Below, piece by piece: positions 53,185-62,963 of a stretch of DNA of 64,000 nucleotides. The position numbers and the translations under genes are program-made. The DNA lies in contig QOQV01000001.1 of NCBI GenBank assembly GCA_003327435.1, positions 310,001-374,000 on the forward strand. The letters run 5' to 3'. Each line of letters begins with the position of its first letter. Within the stretch, counting starts at the first letter, position 1. Under the pieces are notes generated by a model. It was not told the DNA's origin, did no database searches, and saw nothing but the letters and a program-made list of their open reading frames with translations. This DNA is from Ignavibacteriota bacterium. Its GTDB lineage: Bacteria; Bacteroidota; Ignavibacteria; UBA10030; BY39.

Positions 53185-53855
53185 TGGAAATTATAACAGT
53201 TGAACAAAAAATACTAAAGAAAAATGATGAGATTGCAACCGAGTTAAGAAAGAAGTTTGATGAAGCAAACGTTTTAGTGATAAACATGGTTAGTTCACCT
53301 GGTTCAGGCAAAACATCAATTATTGAGAGAACCTTAAAAATCATCTCACCCGCTTTATCAGTGGGAGTAATAGAAGGGGATATTCAGACCAGTTTGGATG
53401 CCGAAAGAATAGCGCAATTTAACATACCTGTAGCTCAGATCATTACTAATGGTACTTGTCATTTAGAAGCCAGAATGATAGAACAGGCAGTTAATCAGCT
53501 ACCATTAAAGGATTTGGATGTTCTTTTCATCGAAAATGTCGGAAATTTAGTGTGTCCTTCAAGTTATTATCTTGGAGAACATGCACGGGTTGTAATTATG
53601 AGCGTCACGGAAGGTGAGGATAAACCATTAAAATATCCAGCAATGTTTTCAAAAAGCTGCGTTCTCTTAATGAACAAAATTGATTTATTACCTCACATTA
53701 TCTTTGATATTGCTAAAGCAAAAAAATTTGCTCTAAAAATTAATCCAGATCTCAAGATTTATGAGACTTCCTGCTACGACAACACAGGTATAATGCAATG
53801 GTGTGATTGGATTACGAATGAATTAAAATTAAGAAGATGTAATTCGCCCAGTTAA
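53184..53855 (+). CDS. hypB: hydrogenase nickel incorporation GTPase HypB
   Basis: 223 residues. SSPGSGKTSIIERTLK near 36 is the P-loop; EGDIQTSLDAERI near 62, NGTCHLEARMIEQAV near 90 (metal site Cys-His) and ENVGNLVCPSSYYLGEH near 122 follow; NKIDLLPH near 170 is the guanine site. No His-rich N-terminal region is present, so nickel storage is not a function here. Last gene of the operon; hypC, hypD, hypE and hypF are not in the window. Confidence 0.95.
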   Translation: MEIITVEQKILKKNDEIATELRKKFDEANVLVINMVSSPGSGKTSIIERTLKIISPALSVGVIEGDIQTSLDAERIAQFNIPVAQIITNGTCHLEARMIEQAVNQLPLKDLDVLFIENVGNLVCPSSYYLGEHARVVIMSVTEGEDKPLKYPAMFSKSCVLLMNKIDLLPHIIFDIAKAKKFALKINPDLKIYETSCYDNTGIMQWCDWITNELKLRRCNSPS

Positions 53856-53867
53856 CAATCTCGTCTA

Positions 53868-55061
53868 TTACTTTTCCAATTCTGGAATTTCTTCTTCTTC
53901 CGCAAGCGGTTCTTTTAGTAAATGTGCGGGTAAAAACAATTTGTTTGCAATTATAGTAGGTACAACTGCGCTCGCTATTACCACTGCCACCAGATATGAA
54001 TACTGTTCATTTGTTATGATATTATGAGTCAATCCATATAACGCAGAAATTGTTCCAAAAGTTAGACCAGTTGACATTAGAAGTGTATAATACCAGATCT
54101 CTTTTTTATTATTCTTTCGAAAATGTTTAATTGCTGGTTGTAACCCGAAAATTTTGGATAAAACTTTCCCGCCAAATAATACAATAAAAACTAATGGTGT
54201 AGATATTACAGCGGGTATTGAAACAAGTGCACCAGCTCTCAGGAAATAAAACGGAGTCAAAAAGCCAATTGTCAGAGTCCGTATTCTTCTAATGAAAAAA
54301 TTATCTTTGCTTATAGTTTCAGAGAGCACCATACCAGCAATATATGAAGGCAGAACTGCTTCACTCCCTGCCCATATTGCTAAAGCACCCAGTCCAAATA
54401 ATAGAAATAGTATCCATTTTGTTCTTATTGCTGCAGTCTTATATCCAAAAGTTTTTGTTAGGTAAGAAGTAATTCGAGGCATGAAATAAAAAGTCAAACC
54501 CGAAAGAGCAATAAATACTATCGTCTTGATATTAAAAGGGGCAAAAATTAATCCAAGAGCGATAACTGTTCCAAGGTCGTTAATAAAACAGGAACCTAAA
54601 ATACCTTTCCCGAATTCTGTCTTATTAAATCCATATTCAAGCATAACAGCATATACAACTGCCATAGATGTAGTAGAGAGGGCAATTCCAGCTAGTAAAC
54701 TTGCTTTTAGATTCCACCCCAATATAAAATAAGCGAGTAATCCACATCCGATAAATGGAGTCGCAAATCCTATAAATCCAATAATAGAAGCTTCTTCTAA
54801 CTTAGCTTTTAAAGAAGCTGGATCCAATTCTGCACCAGCTAAAAATGTAAGAATTATTGCACCCGCACCCGCAACAAATTTAATCCATTCATGATCTTCT
54901 TTAAGAACATTTACTCCCCAAAAATAATTTACAACATAACCTGCAATTGCTCCTATTATGATTTCCATAAGAGCCATTGAAATTTTTAATTTGCTCGCTA
55001 AAATTGTTGCAATAATAGCCAGCATTAACCAAACTGCTGCCAGAGAATAGATTTCCAACAT
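53868..55061 (-). CDS. monovalent cation:proton antiporter-2 family transporter (KefB/Na+-H+ exchanger fold)
   Basis: 397 residues with about twelve membrane helices. GAGAIILTFLAGAELDPASLK near 68 (short: ILTFLAGAELDP) and STTSMAVVYAVMLEYG near 128 with GSCFINDLGTVIALGLI near 155 are CPA2 core motifs with the conserved acidic residue in ND. No C-terminal TrkA domain. Cation exchange or, given the fluoride-type riboswitch just upstream, removal of a consequence of fluoride stress. Convergent with hypB. Confidence 0.85.
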   Translation of the reverse strand: MLEIYSLAAVWLMLAIIATILASKLKISMALMEIIIGAIAGYVVNYFWGVNVLKEDHEWIKFVAGAGAIILTFLAGAELDPASLKAKLEEASIIGFIGFATPFIGCGLLAYFILGWNLKASLLAGIALSTTSMAVVYAVMLEYGFNKTEFGKGILGSCFINDLGTVIALGLIFAPFNIKTIVFIALSGLTFYFMPRITSYLTKTFGYKTAAIRTKWILFLLFGLGALAIWAGSEAVLPSYIAGMVLSETISKDNFFIRRIRTLTIGFLTPFYFLRAGALVSIPAVISTPLVFIVLFGGKVLSKIFGLQPAIKHFRKNNKKEIWYYTLLMSTGLTFGTISALYGLTHNIITNEQYSYLVAVVIASAVVPTIIANKLFLPAHLLKEPLAEEEEIPELEK

Positions 55062-55095
55062 TAGAAAGCTCCTTATATTAATTAATTATTTTAAA

Positions 55096-55146
55096 GGTAG
55101 GCGTCATTAGCCCGAGGGCGATTATGAGGGAGACTCCATTCCCTAC
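55096..55146 (-). ncRNA. fluoride riboswitch (crcB motif)
   Basis: Read on the minus strand the element opens with GTAGGGAATGGAGTCTCCCT and closes with GGGCTAATGACGCCTAC. P1 is GTAGG/CCTAC; P2 is AGGGA/TCCCT around the loop ATGGAGTC; P3 is GCCC/GGGC; loop GGAGTC can pair with GACGCC except at the variable position, forming the pseudoknot of the family. The GGCTAATGACGCCTAC end matches the conserved 3' part of known crcB RNAs. It lies 35 bases before the antiporter start, so it probably controls that gene. Confidence 0.85.
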
Positions 55147-55198
55147 AATTTTGCATTAATATAATAATTATTATATAAATTCACAAAGAAGTTTCAGG

Positions 55199-56679
55199 TT
55201 AATATGAAATACAATATTTTAGGACTCTTTCATAAACTAATTTGGAACTGATGATTGCCATTGGAAGTCCAGCACCGGGAATTGTAGATGCACCAACATA
55301 AAAAACATTTTTATAAATTTCATTGTAATTTGGTGGTCGAAATGCACCTATTTGGTTCATATTATGTGCTAAACCCAAGCCACTCCCAGAATATAAATTA
55401 AACTTATCTCTCCAATCAATTGGCGTATATATAGTTTTCGAAACAATTTCTGGAAAAATATTCTTACTTATTCTCTTGCAAAAATCTGTTATAATGTTAT
55501 CAACTATTTTCTCTTTATCATCCCAGTTAGTTTTATAAAGTAAATTTGGAACTGGACAAACGAAGAATAAACTTTAACCACCTTCTGGAGCACATTCAAT
55601 ATTATGTTTAGATAGTACATTTACATAGTAATACGGTTTCTGTAAAGAATCTGGATTTTGCATAATATTATTTGCGTATTCTTCATAATTATTTCCCAAA
55701 TAATAGTTATGATGATATATCTGCGGAAGTTTGCACTTCAAGCCAATATAAAAAGTCAAATATCCCATAGTCCAAGTCATTTCACTCAATCTATTGTCTG
55801 AATATTTTTTATGTTTGAATATTTTGTTCCTGAAAAAAGCTGCATCAGAATTGATAACAAAAATATCTGAACTCCATTTATTAACGTTTTGGTCAATTAA
55901 GCTTTCAATTACTTCTTCATTATTCACATAACCAACTATTTCAGTGTTAAAATGAAACTCTGTATTTTCCTTTTTTAATTCATTAACTAAACCTTCAACA
56001 ATTTTATACATACCGCCTTCGACATTGTAATATCCATCATGTTTAAATTCAACATGTGAAAGTAACGTATAAACAGAGTTTGTATCAAATGGAGTTCTGC
56101 CTAAAAAAATGCTACTAAAGAGATTATCTGTCTGGCTTCTCTTGAAGAAAAATTATTCGTCACTTCTTTCCAGAAGCTTTTTAAGAGTAAGGGTAAATGA
56201 ATTGGATTTACCTGCATCAAAGAGATAAGATAGGAAAATATAGAATCAAAATTTCTTTTTATAACTAAATCTACAGTATCATTAAATACTTTTTCAGTTT
56301 TATTAAGATATTTCATCATTTTAATTTCAAAGTTGGGTTCTATATCATTGAATTGCTCTGAAAGTTTCCTTACATTTTTATATATAAAAAAGGTTTTAGC
56401 ATTATTAATAATGTTAACTGTATAAAGCGGTTCTAAAGGGGAGTATTTGAAAGGGATTCTTATCCTACAATCCTTTGCGAAATTTTCAAACTCATAGGAC
56501 ATACTAAAAAAACTTGGTCCAGTATCAAAGCTGAAACCATCCCGGGATATGCGATTAAGTCGGCCTCCAGCTTGACTATTTTTCTCTAGTATTTTGACTT
56601 TGTATCCACTTTTAACCAACCGTAAGGCAGTAGCTAAACCACCAATTCCAGCTCCAACAATTATTACATTTTTACTCAT
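55199..56679 (-). pseudogene. crtI: phytoene desaturase (CrtI), broken by a frameshift and an in-frame stop
   Basis: Start ATG at 56679 (MSKNVIIVGAGIGGLATAL) with AAGGAAAA upstream. The dinucleotide-binding GAGIGGLATAL and GGRLNRISRDGFSFDTGPSF region is intact. The frame ends at 56101 in a T-run (7 T); with one more T it continues as FLGRTPFDTNSVYTLLSHVEF and then MYKIVEGLVNEL. A second lesion is TAA at 55574-55576 where family proteins have EGxESLF; after it the same frame runs on to WRDKFNLYSGSGLGLAHN, FRPPNYNEIYKNVFYVG and STIPGAGLPMAIISS, ending at 55199. The first lesion is a homopolymer change, the second a base substitution. Product would desaturate phytoene. Confidence 0.88.
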
Positions 56680-56686
56680 ATTTTCC

Positions 56687-57082
56687 TTAATTAACAATTT
56701 CTTTATTATAATTTTTCAAAAATTCAGGATATAACTCGTTCTTAATCCATAAAAATCTTGGTTCAACTTCTAAAATTTTCTCAAAGTATTTAAAAGCTGA
56801 CTTATAATCTTTGATTTCCACATATGCTTTCGCAATCGTAACTAAAAGGTTTAAATAATTCCAGTCATTTTTTATTCCATCAATATTTTGTTCCATTAAT
56901 GTCTCAGCTTTGATGTAATACTGAAGTGCTTTTGTTTTTGAACCACCAAAAATAACCGGCCTATAATATTCAGCATTACCATACTGAATATATCCATAAA
57001 CATTTTTATTATCCTGCTGAACTGCCATTTCAGCATATTTAACGCTTTTAGGACTCGGTTTATTGTATGAATACGAAATATT
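56687..57082 (-). pseudogene. 5'-truncated tetratricopeptide-repeat protein
   Basis: The open frame 57082-56687 encodes NKPSPKSVKYAEMAV..., PVIFGGSKTKALQYYIKAETL and AFKYFEKILEVEP, a TPR-type helical repeat found in small secreted proteins. No start codon, ribosome site or signal peptide precedes the conserved part; upstream DNA belongs to cruF in another frame. It looks like the 3' half of a gene joined to cruF by a deletion. An ATG at 57028 would give a 113-residue piece, but its repeat homology starts before that. Not otherwise known as a carotenoid gene. Confidence 0.6.
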
Positions 57083-57634
57083 TTAATGAGGGTATGAAAA
57101 AATATTGCTATTATTAACCACGCGATATAGTTCTTTACAGGAACAACATTTTTACTAAATTGCCACAAATCGAGTAGCGGTGCAACTTTTTCAAGAACAA
57201 TATTATAAACCAACATTAAGAAAGATGCAATCAATATCTTTAATAAATTACTAATATTGTATTTTTCAACTATAGATGAAGTTAAATAAACCAATAATAC
57301 CCAATTTAGTCCAATTATTACCGGTGTGTTAGATATTTTGAGCCCTAATGTCTGACCGTAGGTATATTCACCAAAAATTAATCCAGTATTAACACCAATA
57401 ACTTCAATTAAAAAGCTTATTATATATATTAAAATGAAATTCAATAAAGTGGATTTTTTAATTCCACCATGATGAAACATCATTAAAAGAATAAACGATG
57501 AAATGAGAACTATTGGGGTTAATTAAAATAAAAAGAGAAAATCTTGGAGTAATAATTCCCATACCACCAATCATATAAAACAAAAGAATTATTATTCTAA
57601 TTATCCTCTCCTGCTTAATTGTCCAATTAAACAT
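57061..57634 (-). pseudogene. cruF: CruF-like carotenoid hydratase (DUF422), frameshifted and 3'-truncated
   Basis: Start ATG at 57634; residues read FNWTIKQERIIRIIILLFY, then GGMGIITPRFSLF. At the C-run in AACCCC (about 57515-57518) one extra base breaks the frame; removing it gives NPIVLISSFILLMMFHHGG, joining the downstream frame with EVIGVNTGLIFGEYTYG, GLNWVLLVYLTSS and NYIAWLIIAIFFH. The homology stops near 57065, where the TPR remnant begins in another frame. CruF adds water to carotenoid ends in monocyclic carotenoid synthesis. The start overlaps the cyclase gene by 8 bases, as in an intact operon. Confidence 0.82.
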
Positions 57635-58328
57635 TTTTTATCCCTATGGTGTACTTACTTTTGAATTTTGTATAGAGAAGAAGATTTAGAAAAATTAAGC
57701 TGAAACCATAAACAAAATCTTCCACAGGTATTGTTAAAATGCGAATTCCAAGATTCTCAGAATTATTATACCATACAACTTCTTACTCAATAAAACTTCC
57801 AGTCAATATTCCATTTATTGCAATGAATGGGACAAGAATTATTAAGAAAGTTAAGTAGAAATTTTGAACTATTGAAAACTTGTCAAATGAAGACAACAAT
57901 AAAGTAATTATCAAAATACTGAACGCATAAATTGTATAAATTTTATCTGAATTTAATATAATAATGAAGGACGATAACAAAATTAAAGATTTAGTTAAAT
58001 AACTGCTTACAATATTTTTCAATCGAACCCTTGGGAAATACAAAACGATTGATTCATGTAAGAAAATACTAGCATATGGTATAATTATAAAAAAAAGGAA
58101 CTCTTCTATTGGCAACCCGAATATTTTAATATTCAATGTGTAGCGTGAATTAAAACCCCAAATACCCATTTGGGTAAAGTAAATATCAAAAATAATGAAA
58201 AAAAAACCGACCAAAAATAAAGCTGGAAAAAGATACTTCCAATTTTGATAAAACTTCAATTTCTTATCACAACTTAAAACAAGAGGTACGAGAATTGAAA
58301 TACATAACAAAGATGCATATAGAAACAT
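57627..58328 (-). pseudogene. lycopene cyclase domain protein (CrtYcd-like) with an in-frame stop
   Basis: The protein begins MFLYASLLCISILVPLVLSC and has GIWGFNSRYTLNIKIFGLP plus EEFLFFIIIPYASIFLHE, the double cyclase-domain pattern. A TAA at 57783-57785 interrupts the text GILTGSFIE; the same frame continues EVVWYNNSENLGIRILTIP and VEDFVYGFSLIFLNLLLY to a stop at 57627. The continuation matches the expected second half, so TAA replaced a sense codon, most simply GAA. About 52 codons of conserved sequence are lost. The family makes beta-ionone rings from lycopene. Confidence 0.85.
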
Positions 58329-58331
58329 AGT

Positions 58332-58801
58332 TTACTCATTTAAAAAACGGACTGGAAACAATAACAAACCAAAATTATTAAAATCATCATTTGATTTAGG
58401 CCTGTGATGTGCAATGTGGGCTTTAATAACTGCTTTAAAATATTTATTGTTAATATTGCTCAATCTTTTGATTTTTATTCTTTGATGAATAATTATATCA
58501 TGAACCAAAAAGTATGTAAAACCATATAAAGTTATTCCAAAACCAATGAATATTAATGAGGTTATATCAAAATAAAACCCGGTTAATAAAAATATTATGG
58601 CTGGGATTGCATATAAGAGGAAGAAAAGATCATTCTTCTCAAATCCGGAAAATTTCAAATTGTTGGGTGCAAAGCTCAGGTTATCATTGAGATGATGGTC
58701 TTTATGCCATCTCCACAGAAACCCATGCATAACATATTATGATTAGACCATGCTATAAATTCCATAAATAAAAATGCAACAATTAATAATATTATATTCA
58801 T
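58332..58801 (-). pseudogene. crtZ: beta-carotene hydroxylase-like protein (CrtZ family), frameshifted
   Basis: From the ATG at 58801 the frame reads MNIILLIVAFLFMEFIAWSN and breaks near 58738; one extra A in the AATATG run restores HKYVMHGFLWRWHKDHHLN. The later part has the histidine clusters HKDHH, HD and HIAHH of membrane di-iron hydroxylases and ends LFPVRFLNE. Histidine motifs are still intact, which shows the decay is young. The product would hydroxylate carotenoid rings. Confidence 0.8.
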
Positions 58802-58886
58802 TACTCTTAATAATTCAAACGATTTTTTTCAAAAACAACTTTTTGCTAAATATACCCATAAATAAGCAAAGATTTCAATAAGAGAA

Positions 58887-59681
58887 CTATCTTTTTGAAA
58901 TTCGAAATTCTAATGCTTCTCTCAATAATTTTTTTGTTTCTGTTTTCTTAATTTTTTTCAGTAAGCTTTGATAATAATAATATGCTAATAAAACCGCTAA
59001 TTTTGCTTTTTTAGGAAGTCGTTTTATGCCCAAATAAGCAAAACTAAAATCACTTTCTATATCCGCAGTAATGATCAATTTAGTATTTTCATCAAAATTC
59101 CCATCTTGAATTTCCGGGAAATATTTACGATTTAAATTATAAATATCATTTTTCAAATCCCTTAAAAAGTTAATCTTCTGGAAAGCCAGAACCTAATTTC
59201 ATTGCATATGGTTCGAGCTCATTATAAAGTTTTTGACCACCTTTACAAAATACTCTTAAACACATTAATCCAACAATATCTGCAGAACCATATATATATT
59301 CATCCAATTGGATTTTATTATAATTTGTCTCAACTAAATCATATTTCATACTTCTGAGGAATGCCTGAATATGTTCATTGGGTATTGAATATTTTTTACG
59401 GTTCTTTGAAATGCATGAAGTACTGGATTCAAACTTATACCGTTTCTTAACCCATCATAAAAATCCTTTTCATATTTTTCCAATAAATATCTTTTATCAT
59501 ACTCATGAAATGTGTCTACAATCTCATCTGCCAATCTAACAAACCCATATATGCTAAAAATAGCATCTCTCATTTCTTTATCAAGTAAACTAGTAGCAAT
59601 CGAAAATGAAGTACTATACCTTTTAGTTATCAAACGAGATAATTCAATTGCTATTTCATTATATTGACCCTTATTTTCCAT
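58887..59681 (-). pseudogene. crtB: phytoene synthase (CrtB) with two frameshifts
   Basis: Start ATG at 59681. STSFSIATSLLDKEMRDAI and the first Asp-rich motif DEIVD are present. At the A-run 59392-59397 (6 bases; 7 would keep frame) VKN becomes VKKYSIPNEHIQAFLRSMK. At CC 59186-59187 (one C too many on the plus strand) the frame must shift again to read AFQKINFLRDLKND, the second Asp-rich site, then LNRKYFPEIQ to the stop at 58887. Both motifs survive in separate frames. The enzyme would condense geranylgeranyl diphosphate to phytoene. Confidence 0.87.
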
Positions 59682-59781
59682 TCCATTTGAGGCTTTCTAA
59701 TTCCTGAATTATGTATAAATCTATTACATAATAATTAAAAATACAATCCAGAATTATAAACTTCCAAAGTAAATATCTAAC

Positions 59782-61155
59782 CTATAATCCGAGCTCTGAA
59801 ATCAAATAAACAAAAATTGCAATCTCAATAGCACCTAATTCAAGCTCCCGTGGATGAACTTTATCTACTGTATCATTATCAGAATGATGATAATCAAAAT
59901 ATTTATGTCCATCAACCCGTAATCCTGCTGTTGGAACACCAAGTTTTCCGAGAGGAGAAATATCTACACCTCCACCTCCTTTTGAAATTCGGTCCACATC
60001 TATAGTTTTTAAGAAACTCTCCAACTTTCTAATTTTTTCAAATGTTATTGAATCTGCGGTTATTCCAAAACCTCGTGGTGTAAATCCACCTGCATCAGAT
60101 TCAAGTGCAAAGATATGCTTTTCACTCTTTAGAAGATTTTCAGCGTATGCATTGCCTCCACGCAAACCATTTTCCTCATTAATGAACATTACTGCTCTTA
60201 TTGTTCTTTTAGGTCTTAAATTTAAATCCTTTAATATTCGAAGCGCTTCAATAACATGAACACATCCAGCGCCATCATCATGCGCACCCGTACCTTTATC
60301 CCAGCTATCTATATGCCCACCAAGCACAATAATTTCCTCTGGTTTTTCAGTACCTCGAATTTCGCCAATTACATTAGCAGAAATAGTATCTGGTAATGTT
60401 TGGCAGGTGAGTTTTAGATATACTTTTAAATGTGAATCATTTTTTAATTTTTGACTAAGATAATCGGCACTTTTGGTACTTATTGCAGCAGCAGGCACTT
60501 TAGGTAGTGAATCATTATAATACATAACACCAGTATGAGGAACATCATCATATGCAGTAGTTAAAGATCGAGATATTGACGCTAAACCACCTACTCTTGC
60601 CGCTTCGATGGCTCCCTGTGTTCTTTGAAACGCAGCTTCGCCATATGCTGAACCTTGGTTAAACTTACTCTTATCCATATGTCTGTTCCAAAATATGATT
60701 TTGCCCTTTGCCTGTTCCTTTTTTTGTTGTAATTCCTCAATAGAGCGCACTTCGATTACCTCGGCAATAATGCCACCATCAGATGTTGCGATACTTCCAC
60801 CCAGAGCACAAATGCTTAATTTTTCTTTTCCATTCACAATATATGCTTCCTCCACCTGTCCCCTGATCCAATGTGGAACTGTAACTGGTTGAATATGGAC
60901 ATTTTCAAATCCAAGAGTGAGCATTTTCTTTTCAGCCCATTTTATTGCTTTCCAGGACTCAATAGACCCGCTTAATCTTGGTCCAATGGATGTTAATTCT
61001 TCCAACATTTCATATGCTTTCCCTTCCTGCAATCCGTAATTTATAATCTTATTTACTATTGACTGATAGTAATATACATCAATGGTATCAGTGTTTTGTG
61101 AATAACAAACAAAACAATATAATAATAAAGAAATAACAAATTTATAAGAGCTCAT
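59782..61155 (-). CDS. M28-family zinc aminopeptidase with PA insert (secreted)
   Basis: 457 residues. Signal peptide about 1-19. The PA-like insert spans about 125-240. Metal ligands: GGHIDSWDKGTGAHDDGAG near 275 (His and Asp), INEENGLRGGNAYA near 325 (Glu), LESDAGGFTPRG near 352 (Asp) and DYHHSDNDT near 425 (His), a complete co-catalytic di-zinc set. It probably removes N-terminal residues from peptides in the periplasm or outside. The first intact gene after the carotenoid remains. Confidence 0.92.
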   Translation of the reverse strand: MSSYKFVISLLLYCFVCYSQNTDTIDVYYYQSIVNKIINYGLQEGKAYEMLEELTSIGPRLSGSIESWKAIKWAEKKMLTLGFENVHIQPVTVPHWIRGQVEEAYIVNGKEKLSICALGGSIATSDGGIIAEVIEVRSIEELQQKKEQAKGKIIFWNRHMDKSKFNQGSAYGEAAFQRTQGAIEAARVGGLASISRSLTTAYDDVPHTGVMYYNDSLPKVPAAAISTKSADYLSQKLKNDSHLKVYLKLTCQTLPDTISANVIGEIRGTEKPEEIIVLGGHIDSWDKGTGAHDDGAGCVHVIEALRILKDLNLRPKRTIRAVMFINEENGLRGGNAYAENLLKSEKHIFALESDAGGFTPRGFGITADSITFEKIRKLESFLKTIDVDRISKGGGGVDISPLGKLGVPTAGLRVDGHKYFDYHHSDNDTVDKVHPRELELGAIEIAIFVYLISELGL

Positions 61156-61211
61156 GTAACTTTCCTTTTTTGAATAAATATTGACTTGAATTTATCACTT
61201 TACCAATAAAC

Positions 61212-62963
61212 TTACAAATTCATTTCTAACTGAAGCCCAATCCGATCATCATAATTGGCTGGTAATTGCTCCCATCCAGTACCAATCTTTTTGACATCAT
61301 CCCTTATTAAATAAGAGTATTTTATAGAGAGCAAAAGCAAATTTTTTATTTTGTATTTAACTAATAAATACCATTTCAAACCTTTACCATAGAGTATTGG
61401 ATTCGTTAATACACCATCAAGGTCACTTTCATAGGAACTTATACCCGATTTGTATGAACTTGAAGAAAAGAATGTTATTCGAAAATTTACAGATTTTTCA
61501 AATAAAAAATCTAAACCGATATCATGATAAAACATTCTACCATATTCTCTGGTACTTGTATATTTCGAACTTAATATTAAATATTCAGCTCTAAACTTGT
61601 ATATTACTTTCTTGGATATTTTATAATTCAGATGAAAACGAAAATTTTCTTTTTCAAATACTTCATTTATTTTAGTTGTTCGATTCAAATCATCAAATAT
61701 CTGCTTTTTTTCTTCAAATATTTTACTGCGATATCTGATATAAAAATCAATACCATTAGAAAAATAGTTATTAATTTGAATAAAATATTCACTACCATTA
61801 ACACTGAAATTGTATTTTTCGGAAAATGGAATTGTGTATTTATCTGCATAAGCGGTAATTAATAAATACTTATTTAGTTTGCATTTCATTCCTGTAAAAA
61901 AGCCATTTTCACTTTTACCACCTGAATATTCACCAAATGGATTCGAAAATCTGTTAAAAGTCGAAACAGAGTAACTCCTATATAATAATAAATAATTCAT
62001 GTTTTTAACTGGTTGGAGTTTTATAACTAAAATAGAATTCAGGTTGCGCATATTATTTAAATATGATTCGAATGCAACATTTATAGATTGGTAATTGAAT
62101 AGCATATCCAATCCCATATTCACATATCTGTTTTTCTGAACATTTTGTATCACTCTTGAATAAATATTTTCTGTAATAGTGAATCCTATTTTATAGTTTG
62201 CACGGCTCATAAAGATTCGTGAACCGTAAATTTTTTCGCCTGTATTATTTTTCCTTGCTAAATCAGATTGAGTACGAAAATATGTGAAGTAGAAATTATT
62301 TATAAAACCATTTGTATCAATTGAAGCAGTAAGATTACGTTTTGAATAAAAAATCAGGATGGATAAAAAAATAAAATCCAATTGAGTTGCGAACCCTCTC
62401 ATAAATCCTAATTCGTCGGATGAATTGTAAGCTTGCAGTTCTCTTGCTTTTCTTATAGCAGTTTCGCTAAATCCAACACCTTTAGAATAATAATATCCCC
62501 TCCAGAAAAATAAACCCTGTCCTGCTTCAATAATGTAATCTCCAATTATGAATTTCTTGAATTTAAAAATATCATTTAATTGGAAATAATAATTAGTAAA
62601 ATCGCTATATGATTTTTCACCGGCATCTTTTTTCAGGAGCAGTCCACCTTCAGCTATTTGATTACCAATTTTGATTCTTTGATAGGAATACCATGGGTTG
62701 CCCAGATAAACATTCTCTTTATATCCACGACTTATTGGTAACTGTCTTCTGAACCTTGAGCGAATTTCAATATTTGGTCTACTTAACAAAGTTTCTCCTT
62801 GTTTCAGCATAGGTTTTTCAAATAGTTCATCAATAGGAGCTTCTTCATTGGATATCTCCTCAAGTAGATCTTCCTTATCATAAATTAATGTATCCATTTC
62901 AGTAGTTTGCGCATAAGAGGTTAAATAATACATAACCAGGCAGAGCAGTATTTTTTTAACCAT
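61212..62963 (-). CDS. outer-membrane beta-barrel protein related to ComEA-linked barrels, without helix-hairpin-helix
   Basis: 583 residues from the ATG at 62963 (MVKKILLCL) with GGAGG upstream; it overlaps the preceding stop by 8 bases. Signal peptide ends near YAQ (about 19). Acidic stretch 25-60, then RSRFRRQLPISRGYKENVYLG and many alternating strands ending in a terminal beta strand (RIGLQLEMNL). Larger Bacteroidota relatives carry a helix-hairpin-helix part at the N-terminus, which I do not see. Function unknown; possibly DNA uptake or surface transport. Confidence 0.75.
   Translation of the reverse strand: MVKKILLCLVMYYLTSYAQTTEMDTLIYDKEDLLEEISNEEAPIDELFEKPMLKQGETLLSRPNIEIRSRFRRQLPISRGYKENVYLGNPWYSYQRIKIGNQIAEGGLLLKKDAGEKSYSDFTNYYFQLNDIFKFKKFIIGDYIIEAGQGLFFWRGYYYSKGVGFSETAIRKARELQAYNSSDELGFMRGFATQLDFIFLSILIFYSKRNLTASIDTNGFINNFYFTYFRTQSDLARKNNTGEKIYGSRIFMSRANYKIGFTITENIYSRVIQNVQKNRYVNMGLDMLFNYQSINVAFESYLNNMRNLNSILVIKLQPVKNMNYLLLYRSYSVSTFNRFSNPFGEYSGGKSENGFFTGMKCKLNKYLLITAYADKYTIPFSEKYNFSVNGSEYFIQINNYFSNGIDFYIRYRSKIFEEKKQIFDDLNRTTKINEVFEKENFRFHLNYKISKKVIYKFRAEYLILSSKYTSTREYGRMFYHDIGLDFLFEKSVNFRITFFSSSSYKSGISSYESDLDGVLTNPILYGKGLKWYLLVKYKIKNLLLLSIKYSYLIRDDVKKIGTGWEQLPANYDDRIGLQLEMNL

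Noticed and set aside
55199-59681. Explanation of all carotenoid lesions as sequencing errors
   Set aside because: Some lesions are in homopolymers and could be, but the two in-frame stop substitutions and the cruF/TPR junction are not of that kind, and no such errors are seen in the rest of the window.
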